NCBI GenBank assembly: GCA_037126765.1
Contig: JBBCBC010000030.1
Span: 4,746,478 to 4,810,477 of the forward strand
Length of the DNA stretch: 64,000 nt
DNA from: Stenogyne calaminthoides
Lineage: Eukaryota; Streptophyta; Magnoliopsida; Lamiales; Lamiaceae
Direction: 5' to 3'
This document shows positions 22,167 through 34,155 of the stretch, one piece after another. Under the pieces are notes generated by a model, which saw nothing but the letters and a program-made list of their open reading frames with translations, was not told the DNA's origin and did not search any database. The position numbers and the translations under genes were made by a program. Numbering within the stretch: position 1 is the first letter of the stretch; each line of letters opens with the position of its first letter.

Positions 22167-24227
22167 AAACAGAAAGTTTTACACAACAATGGAATAATAG
22201 AACTTTTCATTGATAAAGACCCGAAGGTCAGGTTACATTACAAGTTACAAATGCAAGAGAACCTGGAGGTCAATACATAACTCTAAACCCTAAACCCTCA
22301 AGCCATAACCCTAAACCTTCATCCAAACCCAAACCCGATCTACAGGGTGGTGATTAAGAGGAGGAGTGAGAGAGATTTTAAGATCTCATGCTCTCATTTT
22401 CCCCCACTTAACAGGGTGAGGGAGGCTTGAAAGGTAATCCTATGCCGCAAACTGATGGACTCTCCAATGGAGTGAGAGCGGCCTTGATAGGATTTTTAAG
22501 CCAGGAGCCCTAAGAAAGAGTCAGTGGGCTCTCCAGCTGTTAAATGGTGAGTTTGATATAGGAAGATCAGTCGTTGTCTGATCAAGTTCGCATATCAAAC
22601 TCACGTTCATTTTCAGACCGAAATCAGGAATCTTTGGTTACGTCATCCAGAAAGACACACAAGCTGCATACGATTAGGAGAAGTGTCTTCTCAGTTGCGA
22701 CAGCAGATCCGCCACCCTGATGGTAGAGAAGCTTAGCAACGATTGTATGAGAAATCTTTGATGACGACGAGAACCGCAAAAAGGGACACACAGGGTTGAT
22801 TTGAGAAGATGAAATCATGGAAAAAGGGGTAAAAGCGTTTGCCGGAAATCTCACCGGAAACAAGGGTTCACCAGGATACATGATTCTACAAAAAGAAGAT
22901 AAGTATGGTGAATGAGTTATGTTGTGTAAAATATTGGTCCAATTTATAGAGGCCAAGCAAGGGTGCAGATGCAAATTTGAGTTCTCAAAGCCTTTTTAGA
23001 AAAATTTGCATCACAAGGACAGCGTGTAGAAATCACGCGACCGATAATTGGAAAAAGTTACGGCGGATTGACATATCGAGAGTGTCAGACGATATCTACG
23101 CATGTCAAATCGCACCAACTTAGGGAATAGAAGCTACTATTCTAGACTAAGTTTTGGCAGTAACACTTTCCAAGAATTAGCTTAATCTGAGGAGAATCAG
23201 ATTAAGTCAACAAAAATCTGATTACATACAAAGCTGATCAAATGAAGAAAATCAGCTGAGCTTGAAAGCTTCACCAAATCAGATATATCGGTCTATATCA
23301 GTTGAAAGGGGGACTTCAACTTGAGGGGGAACTCATAGAATCAAAAGTAGATGATCAAGATCAGACGCGGCTGCAGACAAGACTGATCGAGATCAAATGA
23401 GTTAGTTGAGTTCAACTGATGAAATTTGGCAAATCGGTGAAGAAAAGCTAAAGCCAAAGAAATCGAAAGAGAATGTTGCAAATCAGAAGATGAGCAAAAG
23501 AGACTGATCAAGATCAGACGTGATCAAGATCAGATATGATAAACCTGATATGCTAACCTGATATAATGACCTGATGCTATTCTGATATATTGATCTAAAG
23601 ATGTGTTGATCTGATTAGTCGAGCTAAACAGATCGAATAAAGAAAAATCGATATAGCTTGGGTAAAGTGATCTCGAGGCTCGATAAGTAAAGAAATCGAG
23701 ACTCGAGATAGGTCAAAAGACACGAGGATCAAGATGTCTCGAAGTCGGGAAGAAATCCGAACTCGGTCGATGAGTGTCGATATATCCGATCGATGGGGTC
23801 CATTGAAGAAGAATGAGGAGCCGAAATAATACGTAAGATCAAGACCAAGATCAAGACTTGTAATTCTTTATGTTTTTGTCTTTATTTCTTTGATAAGTTC
23901 ATTGTAATCTGTAACTGATAACATACAATCAATGAAACTTTTATCTTTATGCTCAAAGATAATACCTCATTATCTTTTTTACATGTCTTTTATTTTGATA
24001 TGCCCGATTGAATGTCTCGATCCGATTATATGCTCATATAAAAGAGAAACTATATCTTTATGGGAGAAATTGCTTAAGTATTTAGTAATGATCTATTTAG
24101 GAAAGATTCATTCTTGAAGAAATCATTGAATGATTTAAATTGATTAGAGATTTACCATTCTTGTAATAGGAAAAACCTGAAACCGAGTATAGGTTATATG
24201 TTTGTAACAAGATAGGTTTTGCATCAT
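22167..24227 (+). other. Non-coding internal region of the retrotransposon
   Basis: It includes a stretch with CCCTAAACCCT/ATAACCCTAAACC telomere-like words (about 22286-22320), a minus-strand open frame at 22624-22974 (116 codons, no recognised domain), and many GATCAGA-type short repeats (about 23200-23600). None of it resembles retroviral-type genes. The segment around 22250-22980 could be captured host DNA. Confidence 0.55.
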
Positions 24228-24241
24228 CAAAAAGGGGAAAT
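24228..24241 (+). promoter_or_regulatory. Polypurine tract
   Basis: AAAAAGGGGAAATT directly before the 3' LTR is the expected primer for plus-strand DNA synthesis. Confidence 0.85.
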
Positions 24242-25564
24242 TGTTGGGAAATAAATTTAATAAAGAGGATTTTGATTAGATCCCAAAACCCCTGAGTATG
24301 ACATGTTCAGGATAATCTTGATAGATGAGTCAGGATTCAGTTTTAGAGTGTTCAGGATATTATCTGCACCGTGTATAGTCGGCAGATATAGAACAAAGTT
24401 AGTTTACAAGACTCAAGAAGAAATCGAGATATCAAGACTCGAGAGGATACCGAGAATCTCAAGACTCAGAGAACTCAAGACTCGAGAACTCCGAAAGACT
24501 CGAGAACTCAAGACTCAGAGAACTCAAGACTCGAGAGAAATATCAAGGCACAAGAATTATCAAGACTTCAAGAATATACTTGAATGCTCAAGATATCCTC
24601 GAATGTTCCGAGGCAATCAAGTCGAGGAATATAGCCGTTGGAATCCAAATGGACGTGGACCAACGAAAGGAAGACAACCAGCCTGAGAAAGCTGCAGAAC
24701 TTACAAAGAATAGTATGGATTTGAATGTAATTCTCTCCAACGGTAACATTCAAATCCACACTATAAATACAAGTTCTTCCTTCATTATCAAGCGTGGATG
24801 CGTGGAGATCATGCACAAAATGCTACAAAGCCAAAGAGCGTTATAGTCAAAGCATTCCCACCCTAGAACACAAGTCTGTAGAGATACAAATATATTCAAA
24901 GAGTGTTCTAGAACCCAACCTAAGCAACCCACGATGTATCATAAGCTTAGAGAGATTTTCCCAACCTTAGCATTGAGGCTAAACCATTGTAAGGGAAAAT
25001 CTCACCATAGTTGGAGACAACACCAAACCCAAACCCAGTGGTGAAGTGAGGTAGTTGTTAGGCAAACCCAAGTGAGGGTGATAAGTCCCGTTGGAGTGTG
25101 AACTCGTTAAACATCTGTAGGCGATCCCGAGTGAGGGTGATAAGTCCCGAAGGAGTGTGAACTCGTTAAACATCTAAGAGTTTGAGTTAGTAAACTACGG
25201 AGGTAGTCAGAAAGCTCAGGGTCGGGTTGAGTTAGTAAACTACGTGGAGTAGTCAGAAAACTCAGGGCCGAGTTGAGTAAGTAAACTACGAGGTAGTCAG
25301 AAAGCTCAGAAGTTGATAAGAAATTTCCCTAGAGAGGGAGAGTGGATGTAGGACTGGTTGTCCGAACCACTATATATTGCTGTGTTGTTTACTGCTTTAT
25401 GTTTATACTTGTCATATGCATCTAGCTATAAGCAAAACACAACACATGAGCTCCAAAGTTTAAAAAATTGGAAACACTCTGCCCTCGCCCCTGTTTTATA
25501 TGCACCGAAAAAGAAACGTTTTGCTTCCGCACGCGCAAAATAGGTTTTTCCACCGGGACCAACA
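24242..25564 (+). repeat. 3' LTR (1323 bp)
   Basis: It begins TGTTGGGAAATAAA and ends CGGGACCAACA, is collinear with the 5' LTR, and is followed by the TAAAA duplication. The stem-loop lies at 24710-24764 with the TATA box beside it. Transcription from this copy would read out into 25565 onward. Confidence 0.92.
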
Positions 25565-25569
25565 TAAAA

Positions 25570-26755
25570 TATACACATCTCCTAAAAATTATCGTTGGAG
25601 TACGATCCCAAAGGTTTGCAGTCAATCAACCTCCACGCACAGCCGCTCCGACGAGACAGTAAAACAAAGAATTGGAGAAGGAATTTTGGATTTTTGAAGA
25701 ATAGGTAAATATAGTAATTTATTAATTAAGGGGGTGAATCCAAAATGAATGGATCTCATATAGTGAATCCAACATGAATTTATTCCCGCCCCAAATCCAC
25801 AGGATGACATTGGCTATCATATATATATAATGTTGAAACAACTAACCCATTTGTAATCTTAAAAACTACTGAGCTTCCTTTATTACATTATAGCCTTTGA
25901 ATTACATCGTAGAGTACATATTTATTCTGAAAATTATTCTAAGCTTCCTTATAATGAGGTGAAACAATTGGCTTCCTATAATTGGGCCATCTTTATAACG
26001 TTAAAACGAATGGGCTTTCTATATTGTAGTTTTGAGTTACATTGCATAGTATGTTTACAAAAGTATAAAGCTAAATGTCACTAATGCCTACTAAATTTTA
26101 TACTTACGATGACGACGAGGAAAAAAAAAAGAAATGATAATGGTATAATTAAATTAAGATTTAAATTTGATCAATATGGAACTAATAACATACTTGTAAT
26201 AAAATAATTACACGGATCATATGTTAATCAAACTTGGTTCCTTCAAAAAAAAGAAAACTAAATACTAAGTTAATGAATATTTATTTTAGCTTTGCATTTG
26301 CTTCACCTCCCTTCGTATCAAGTTCTAACAAAAGACTAATTTGAATTAAACTCAATTCTTTTATGGTGTGATATTATTTGATTTGGAATGTTTACATATT
26401 CTTTCTAAACGAATTGATGACGGTTATTTAAAAATGATAATTCAATCTTGTGTAATATTAAGAGTGATAAGTTCACACTAAAATAAATCATTTGTAGTGG
26501 ACTATAAATCAGTGGAATTTGATTGTAAATGATGATCACCGTGAAAGATAAGAGAATATAGACATAATTTAATACATATGTTATTGAATTTAATTATATT
26601 TTGATGTGAATTGCAAGTAAGAACTTTGTAAAGACTCAATCGGACAATATATAATGTTAGGTAAATTACAAGATCTTTGCGTTCATAAGACGGTTATATA
26701 TTATGGCGGATCAGAATATAAATTTTTAGGCAACGAGAGCTTAGTAAAACACATA
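25570..26755. other. Intergenic AT-rich DNA
   Basis: No gene, RNA or intact repeat seen. Open frames are short and low-complexity. Confidence 0.5.
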
Positions 26756-26759
26756 TTTT

Positions 26760-27180
26760 TAGTCTTATTAATAGGCAAGTGGTGTGGTGTTTTGGTGAGC
26801 GCTTTCCTACGCTCAATGTTGGTGTGCGAAGGCCTGAGCGATAAGACGGGGATTGCAGTACGCTCGTGACCATGGGATACGAGATGTTGAGGTCGAGTCC
26901 GATGTTCAGATTGTTATTTATGATTTAGTTCGATCGAGATAGGATTTGAGCTAGGTGGGACGAGTGATACATGATATTATGGAGCTTGGGGCTGTGTTCG
27001 ATAGAGTTACATTTGCATGGACTAGGCGAATTGGTAATTTTGTAGCTCATTGTTTGGCTATTTTTGTTTTTTTATGTGTTTCTCATTTTTTTTCTATCCA
27101 CATTCCGGACAGTATTGTTACTACGGTTAAAGGCTGATTTGTTGGCTCTCAATTAACTTTTTTTTTTCCCTTAAAAAAAT
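26760..27180 (+). mobile_element. LINE 3'-end fragment (RNase H-like domain relic)
   Basis: Frames here give VQIVIYDLVRSR and then HDIMELGAVFDRVTFAWTRR and GNFVAHCLAIF, the order typical of the C-terminal RNase H-like domain of plant L1 LINEs. A final IHIPDSIVTTVKG and a T-rich end follow. Frame changes and missing 5' parts show a dead, 5'-truncated copy. Confidence 0.65.
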
Positions 27181-28149
27181 AGGCATCAAGACTTATACAT
27201 TTATAATTATATTCATACATACATATTTAGCTAAATAAGAAAGAGAAATACAGCAGCCCCCCACCCCCAAACACCATCACAACATCCGTCATTGATTATA
27301 TATTTGTATCTAAGAAGTGATAAATCACATTTAAAATCATTGGAAAATATGTACTATATTTTCACAAATTCTAATTTTAAATTGGGAAACAATCTTTGAA
27401 ATAAATATTAATAAATTATAATGAATTGAGAAAAATATTTGGAATAAATTTGCACGGAATAAACATTAACAAATTATGACTGACTGCGAAAAATCTTTAA
27501 AAAATTATGTGATATTTCCATAGAAACTGGCCTATATTTAGAAACCGTTGAATTTTCTCACCAAAACTATTGTCAAATTAGGAAGCAAATATTTAAAATA
27601 AATATTAATAAATTATAACAGATTGAGAAAGATAAGTTGAATATATATTTATTTCTCTTATCTCAATTCCCTACAAACCTAAAATTTTATTTGAATTTTC
27701 TAACAATAACAAATGTTTTTATTTTATATTAACTTTAAATTTTTTGGGAGATTAATATTTTTTCTATAAAAAATATCATCGAATACTTATATAAATTAAT
27801 TACTAGTATATATTATTTTATATAATAATGTTAACCGTTTTAAAATTACGAACCATTAATGTTTTGGTAGGGGATAAAGAAAGACACATTGGCGTTACTT
27901 ATTAATGTTGCATATAAAAGGTGCGATTTAGGTGAGAATAAGATTAAGGTTGGAATTATGTGGTAGGGTGGGACCCACAAAGATACGGGTCCATCGAAGC
28001 GGTCAATGCGGAGGAGCTCATCAACACTGGGGGCTTAGATTTATGTACCCATTATTTTATCTTTAAAAGAAAAAAGGAAAAGAAAAAACCTCTACATTTC
28101 CCATTCCACACGCGCTAAAAATTAGTTGCAAATAAGGTTATAATTAGAC
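27181..28149. other. Intergenic AT-rich DNA
   Basis: Two diverged copies of an AATAAATATTAATAAATTATAA-like segment occur (about 27400-27425 and 27595-27625). A short palindromic GTGGGACCCAC lies at about 27967. No gene seen. Confidence 0.45.
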
Positions 28150-28152
28150 TAA

Positions 28153-28270
28153 GGGCGAGTTTTGAAACACTTAAAACAGTTTTCAGAAACACTTATTTTC
28201 AAAAGCTATGAGAGGGAACTTTAAAAATAAGTGCTTCTGAAAATTGTTTTAATTGTTTCAAAACACGCTC
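28153..28270. mobile_element. Tourist-like MITE (118 bp) with TAA duplication
   Basis: It is an almost complete inverted repeat. The left end is GGGCGAGTTTTGAAACA and the right end, in reverse, is GAGCGTGTTTTGAAACA. The arms extend through TTAAAACA and CACTTATTTT. TAA flanks both sides (28150-28152 and 28271-28273). RNA from it would fold into a long hairpin. Confidence 0.82.
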
Positions 28271-28591
28271 TAAATCGTTCGCAAATTATACAGGCTCAAC
28301 TAAATAAATATTCATTTGAACTTATTTAATAAATTTCATCAATGTATAAAAAAAAGTTTAATAGTATTCGAGTTGTTAACTCGTGAATAGGCTCGTGACC
28401 TAGTTCAAATAAATTATAAAGAGTAACTTGATTTATAATTTTCAACTTTTCACATTAAATATATGTAATATATATAAAAATGTGGAATTAAATTTATTTA
28501 ATTAAATAATGTTATAGGACTTAGTAGAAATATATGATTTTTAGAAACACATAGTTCTATCTTTATAATTAATTGATGCATAACTTAATTT

Positions 28592-28891
28592 TTTTTTATA
28601 ACACGGTATTCGGCTCAAGGGCCGACTAATCCGAGGGACTAGAACCCACCGTCCACTAGTGGGGCCCCACTTAAGCCAGAGCTAAACTCTGTAAGGGCCG
28701 ACTAATCCGGGGGACTAGAACCCACCGTCCACTAGTGGGGGCCCCACTTAAGCCAGAGCTAAACTCTGTATGGACTGACTCATCTCAAGAGTTAATCGCA
28801 TCTGAAAGGGTTCGAACCTGAGATCTAAAGAGAAACATACTCTTAAGTCTCAAACCTACAACCACTAAGCCAACCATTGGGATTAATACAC
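28592..28891 (-). mobile_element. tRNA-like SINE (300 bp) with an internal duplication
   Basis: On the minus strand the head carries box A (GGTTGGCTTAGTGGTTG) and a perfect box B (GGTTCGAACCC), the internal RNA polymerase III promoter. The body ends in an A-run. AACTTAATTT flanks both sides (28582-28591 and 28892-28901), a clear 10-bp target-site duplication. The 3' body module (about 28617-28770) is present twice in tandem, 75-76 bp each, which other copies in this window lack. Confidence 0.88.
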
Positions 28892-28901
28892 AACTTAATT
28901 T

Positions 28902-29585
28902 AAAGTATATAAAAAGCCCGTTTAGGTTTGTATAGGCTTGATTAATAAGCTCGAGAAATCTCGTGAATATTCGATAATCAAGCTCGAGTCTATTCGATAG
29001 TAAACAAATCAAGTTCAAACAATTTGAAAATTAGCTCAAGTGATTCAATTATATCCCTAGGTAAGAAAATTGAAAGTGGCTATTTTAATGTTGTTTGTTT
29101 TAGATCAACTGTTTATTTTAAAAAAATATTATAGTGAAAATATTTGATTAAATTAATTGTCATAAGAGTTGGTCATATCCACGCACCTGTACTTAATTAA
29201 GTTTATTAAAATTCTCGCCTCAAATTATGACCTTACTATATAGGTATTGATGTTAACTATTTAGCTATTTCACTCTGTTAAAGAGCAAATCTTCTTAAGC
29301 TATTTGCGTATTGTTAATGGATAAAAATGGACATATGATACTTCAATGAAGGTAATAGTTATTTTAACTATAAATATCAATTGTGTAGAACTATGATGTA
29401 TGTAAAAGAAAAGGATGCTACTCTAATTCTTTCTTTGATTAGTGAGAGACTAGAAATTTATCCAACGGTGTTGTTGGTCTCTCAATCGGGTGAAATTCAA
29501 ATCGAAGAATACGCCTAAGTAATAGATACATATGTCAAAGGGGCAATTGAATTTTATTTCGTGAACAAGTCTTTATAATATTTTA
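28902..29585. other. Intergenic AT-rich DNA
   Basis: No gene or clear repeat seen. Confidence 0.4.
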
Positions 29586-29589
29586 GGGG

Positions 29590-29690
29590 AACACACAAGG
29601 TTCGAACCTGCATTGTTCTGGAGTTTCTCCTCACATCACCCCCACACGCTTTATCCTCTACCACATGGCATGCTACAAAAACTCATATAA
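29590..29690 (-). repeat. Possible tRNA-derived SINE fragment
   Basis: On the minus strand, TGTGGTAGAGGATAAAG resembles box A and GCAGGTTCGAACCTTG box B, 60 bases apart, as in tRNA-derived elements. No cloverleaf and no clear flanking duplication were found, so it is not a tRNA gene. Confidence 0.4.
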
Positions 29691-29830
29691 AATGGTCTCA
29701 TACATGAAATGTGTATAATTTATTATAAATCACATTCATTCAACTCAAAATATTAAAGCGTCAATGTCCAATTAATACTCTGTTTCACTGTGAAACTATC
29801 TCAAGCTAAGTGTGCATTATTCTTAATTAG
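29690..29830. repeat. Dispersed repeat, copy 1 (also at 40130-40290)
   Basis: AAATATTAAAGCGTCAATGT, then CAATTAATACTCTGTTTC and GTGTGCATTAT. A second copy with the same order of blocks is at 40130-40290. Possibly a small DNA element; ends not defined. Confidence 0.45.
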
Positions 29831-30779
29831 TGTTGGACACTTGGACTTGACCACACGCGCGGGGAGTGAAAAGTGGAGATGCTGAAGATGAAAGGATACA
29901 GTGGTCCGCAATTCGTGCGCTTCTCATTTTTTTTATGAGAAACGATGCACCGACTCACTGCAATCTCACGTGCTCACGTGACTCCTTAATCTTATATTCT
30001 CTCCATTCTATTCTTTAATGTCATATTATTATAGTAGTAATTATTAATTAATAATACAACTTGCTTTCTTTTGATTAATCTTCTTATGTTGATGTTTCCT
30101 GCAATTTCTAGTAGTCCTTTGTTCCGAGCACTACATTCCCTTTGCAAACGTCGCACCCAAATCTCCTAAGCCAAAATGTGGACATTCAAATGATTTTTTA
30201 ATATTAATTAATACACTATAAATAAATTCAAGATTTTATAGCTTTTTTTACTTTTTTTTAAGGACGGTTTCATTATGAGCCGAAACTCCATTTTAAAATT
30301 TATATATTATTTCTTTAAAATATGATTCATATAGAGTCATAAATTCATTGATCATATAATATACTAAAATCGTCTTGTACAAATTTTATCTCACATTTTT
30401 TAATTATTAAAACATCATGATTTTTTAAATTTTATTTTTATAGTTCAATCACGAAATTACTTTCCAACAACTTAATTTTAGGGTCACCATTGATATTACA
30501 AAATTAAAATGTTATGGTATTCATTAGAATATCTCAAAGGTAAAGTCTCATATATATCAATGCATCATTATAATTTAAGTACATTTTTAAATCATTCAAC
30601 TTATTTCCCTCAACCATTAACGTATTTACACCAATTAATTTGGACATATTTTTGACATGTCCTGGTGCACAACATACAAATTCTAATGCTTTGCTCCTTA
30701 TTTCGACCTAGTTTTCTTTAGTTCAAATCTCTTGAATGGAAGATGAAACTTCGAATAAGAAGAAATTCTAAAATATTCA
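29831..30779. other. Intergenic DNA with two G-boxes
   Basis: TCTCACGTGCTCACGTGACTC at about 29965-29985 holds two CACGTG motifs eight bases apart, but no gene follows within reach. The rest is AT-rich without recognisable content. Confidence 0.35.
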
Positions 30780-30905
30780 CGAGTAACATTCTTGTGAACC
30801 AAGTATATACATAAAATCTATCAGTATTGTATACAATTTGCACGAAAAACTATTGTTATTTAAAAATATTTTATTAAAATAGTGATAGTTTTAATACATA
30901 ACTAA
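30780..30905. repeat. Hairpin MITE, CACTGTTATGTATAAA family, copy 4 (diverged)
   Basis: It starts ACGAGTAACATTCTTGTGAA and contains the diverged inverted blocks ATCAGTATTGTATAC and AATAGTGATAGTTT. It is shorter and more worn than the copies near 10-12 kb. Confidence 0.5.
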
Positions 30906-30953
30906 TATTTCACCCGAGCGATGCTCGACAGATCTCACTTACTATACTATATA

Positions 30954-31212
30954 CTCCTTCCATTTAAAAATATCGTTTTAACCTTTTGAAATATTTGTAT
31001 AATAAATGTCGTTCTTGTATTTTCTCCTCTTTTATCTCATATGTACCATTTATCTTACAAATGTGTTGTGCGTATAATTCTTTAGCCAATAGTAATTATT
31101 GTTAAGAATATTTGAATAATATTAACTACGGGTAGCTTTGGCATAAAAATATATCCTTTATTTATCTTTAAAAAAAACTAAAAATGACATCTAAAGACAA
31201 TGGAGGGCGTAG
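30954..31212. mobile_element. Stowaway-like MITE (diverged)
   Basis: The left end is TA|CTCCTTCCATTTAAAAATAT. The right end, in reverse, is TA|CTACGCCCTCCATTGTC. TA flanks both sides. The arms match only partly. Confidence 0.5.
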
Positions 31213-33030
31213 TAAATTAATTATGAATTTATTCATTTTCAACTTAATGAGAAGTATGACCCAAATATCAAGTGGAAGTTTGTCTCACGTGTATAAGATG
31301 GTTTTACACAAATTCTCTTTTAATATAATAATCCTATACATAATTTATTTTTCTTATTTATGTATATTATTATTAGATTGTTAATTCATTATATATAAGA
31401 TAATGTTTAGTGTGTTGAAATTTTAGTTATATATTACATTTTAAAAAAATTATATGTAATGTTAGTCAACATCAATAATGTTGTTAGCTTATAGCAAAAT
31501 ATTTTATGACTATATATATAATATTAAAAAAATTGAATATTTGAAGAAGAAAAGAAAGTGAAGTTTAATTAAAAAAATTGTCTTAAATCTACTTAAATAA
31601 AATTAATTTAAAAACTAATTATTTAATAAAATAGATAGCAAAATACCATTACATTAGTCAATTATGTTGTGTCATGAGAATAATAATTATAAAATCAATA
31701 AAATTAAGAAAAGATGCACTATTTTAAAGCTATCAGGTTGATTAAAAGAATTTACATTAAGAGTTTTCTAAAATTAATGATATATCATATTAGTGTTGTA
31801 AAATTAAAATATGTTTATTTAAGTTTATACAAAAAAAATAAAAATAAGACCAATAAAATATTAATTCAAAATTTATTCGAATTAATTAGTAATTTAATTA
31901 ATTAATTAGAGAATGTTAAGATAGAGAAAATCACGTTAGAAATAAGGGTGAACAATATTGAAATTGGAGAGATTGAGAGAGGGCTAAATAAATGGGGAAT
32001 ATAGTTATTGAAAAGAGGAGAAAGAAGAAATGAGGTAGAAATGAGTGGGAACAGGTTTTTAGAGGACTATTATGTTTTTATATATGTATAAATAGTAATA
32101 ACTTTTAAATATAACAATGATATTAAAAAAATACAATTCACCGTAAACTCAATTTACACAAAATTTCTATCATATTATTAGTGAAGGGTACACTCTCCAT
32201 TAGAAAAAAAAATGAGTTTAATGTGCATTCAGGTGTACATTGCACTGTTCAATATAAATAAATTATATTTTTCAATATAAAAAATTATATAATTCAAAAA
32301 TACATATAGTACACCTAAATGCATACAAAAGTTAGTCTTATGAAGATGCATTGCTATAAATATCCAACTGTGTAAATATTTTTAAGTAGACACCTTTTGT
32401 TGTTGCAACGTATGGGCATATTCTTATTTAATGAATATACAAACAGAAACACAAGTAAACAAGTCGGCAATGAATTGGAACTTTTAGCAAAGTGTGACAT
32501 CAAATTTTGCTAAAATGAGTGGGCAGAGAGAGAGAAAACTGCCTTAGCCTTGAAGCTAGGTTTGGCAAAATTAAAAAGCGTGCCCCAAAAATCTGAATTT
32601 TCTGACTTAAACTCTAGTCTTAAACTATGACCGTACAAATAAAATTATGATTACCCACAAGTTTTCCATCTGACATTTAATAATAATTTTATAATAAGAT
32701 ACTAATAATCTTATTTTTTTAATATTATGCGCTCAGGGTCTCCTACTAGCTTTTTGACTGGCAAAGATTCTGTTGAAATCTGTTTAAAATGCCTATAATT
32801 TTGTACCTCCATGCTCTTTGTCTAGAGATAGAGCCAATACCTATTTATCTAGATCATAGTATATGTAAGCCCACAGCATATATTGTTGACTGATGCATTG
32901 AAATAAAAAAAATGATAAATTGTGTGTAACACGAGGTGGTTGTTCTATTTCAAGATTATTATTTTAGTTTTATGCATTTTGAAAATGAGGTTTAACAGTA
33001 CATAAAATTACGTTAATTTTAACAAATTTG
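31213..33030. other. Long AT-rich intergenic stretch with one small hairpin repeat
   Basis: No gene seen. At about 32220-32335, GTGCATTCAGGTGTAC and its inverted relative GTACACCTAAATGCAT face each other across about 80 AT-rich bases, probably a small MITE. Confidence 0.4.
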
Positions 33031-33034
33031 GTCA

Positions 33035-33265
33035 AAGTGTGAATGTTTTAAGTGGTTAAAACACCATTATTTAAGATTTTGACGTCATGGGTTCGACACA
33101 CGAAGCGAGAAAATTTATTCCCCTTGTAGTGGGGTGCTGGACCCCCTCTCGTGATGGTTGTGGTTTCAGTTGCGTTTTTTTGTTGCAGTTTCGGGTGGTC
33201 TTCCCCCCCCTTTCATAGACGTAAAAGATGTGACATGTGCTCGATGGTGGAAAGAACTATTGTAA
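33035..33265 (+). repeat. Possible SINE-like element
   Basis: TTTTAAGTGGTTAAAACACC resembles box A and ATGGGTTCGACAC box B. A GC-richer body with GGGGTGCTGGACCCC follows. There is no proven flanking duplication. Confidence 0.35.
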
Positions 33266-33620
33266 TTGATTACTTAAAAAAACAAATTTGACATGACCAA
33301 AACTAAAATTTAACTTTGATATTTTTCAATTTTAACATTAAAAAAAAAATCACCATTGCAACTCGAATTACCAATGCAGTTTTTTGGTGATCTTTAATTG
33401 TTCACATTTTTGGGAGTATGTCATTCGTTCTATCAATTATCACATGTACCAAATCCACGTCATTTTGATCTTTTTATTTATTTTGATTTATGTGAATAAA
33501 CGACATCATATTGGATTTGTGGGAAATAATTTCAAAAAATAAAATTTGCTTGTAAGATTTTGTTACTTAAAGAATTAAAATATTATTAATAAGTAATATT
33601 AGTGATGTAAGAAATTTTAA

Positions 33621-33758
33621 TATATAATGTGCCGTGGTGGCTAGGTTATTTACAACAAATAAGGTTCGAGATCATTAGAAAGAAAGAATGTCTTCACACA
33701 TCTAGGACATAACACTTGTTGAGATAATTTTGCGAATTTAATAATAATAATAATAATA
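33621..33758 (+). repeat. Possible SINE-like fragment with a TAA tail
   Basis: GTGGTGGCTAGGTTATT is box A-like and AATAAGGTTCGAGATC box B-like. The piece ends in six TAA repeats, a common SINE tail. Those repeats also serve as the left target sequence of the next element. Confidence 0.4.
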
Positions 33759-34067
33759 GTGGGAGTAACTCTAAGGTACAAAATCATCTCCAAATGACTC
33801 TAAGGTACAAAGTAATTTTATTTTGACTTTAAGGTACAAAAATATGATTAAAAAATCTAAGTTGACCTTCTGGCCGTTTTCTACACTTCTGACACATTTT
33901 GGAGTGCTGTTTTTTTAATTTTCTGCACTTTTGTCTTTTTTACTCCACTTTTTATTAGTTGAGAACATGATGTATAACCGAATGGGATTGCATTTTTTAT
34001 ATTTTGTGTACTCTCAAATTTGTTTAGAACATCTAAGTTGAGAACATCAAGTATATTCGAATGGAGT

Positions 34068-34155
34068 GCATTTTTTTGTATTTTGTGTACTTTTAGACGA
34101 TTTTTTGAGTGCATTTTTTTGTATTTTGTGTACTTCTAGGCGATTTTTGGAGTGA
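34068..34155. repeat. 43-bp tandem duplication in the MULE
   Basis: GTGCATTTTTTTGTATTTTG, then TGTACTT and TAGACGATTTTTTGA, is repeated with few changes. A weaker third copy lies upstream near 33895-33950. Confidence 0.6.

Larger units (their letters stand above)
20722..25564 (+). mobile_element. Complete LTR retrotransposon without coding capacity (LARD-like)
   Basis: Two LTRs (20722-22043 and 24242-25564) flank a 2.2 kb internal region, and the whole is framed by a perfect 5-bp duplication TAAAA (20717-20721 and 25565-25569). The primer-binding site TGGTATCAGAGC pairs with initiator Met-tRNA. A polypurine tract AAAAAGGGGAAATT stands before the 3' LTR. No gag, protease, integrase or RT could be found, so movement must depend on a partner element. 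The PPT style and an internal AAAGGGGGACTTCAACTTG stretch suggest a Ty1/copia, SIRE-like origin, which is inference. The LTRs differ by substitutions and small indels, so the insertion is not brand new. Confidence 0.92.

Noticed and set aside
22281..22330. Interstitial telomere repeat (CCCTAAA words)
   Set aside because: Only a few non-contiguous words inside a retrotransposon leader-like stretch; too short for a telomeric tract.
29590..29690. tRNA gene on the minus strand
   Set aside because: Box A- and box B-like words are present, but no cloverleaf with anticodon stem and acceptor pairing could be built.
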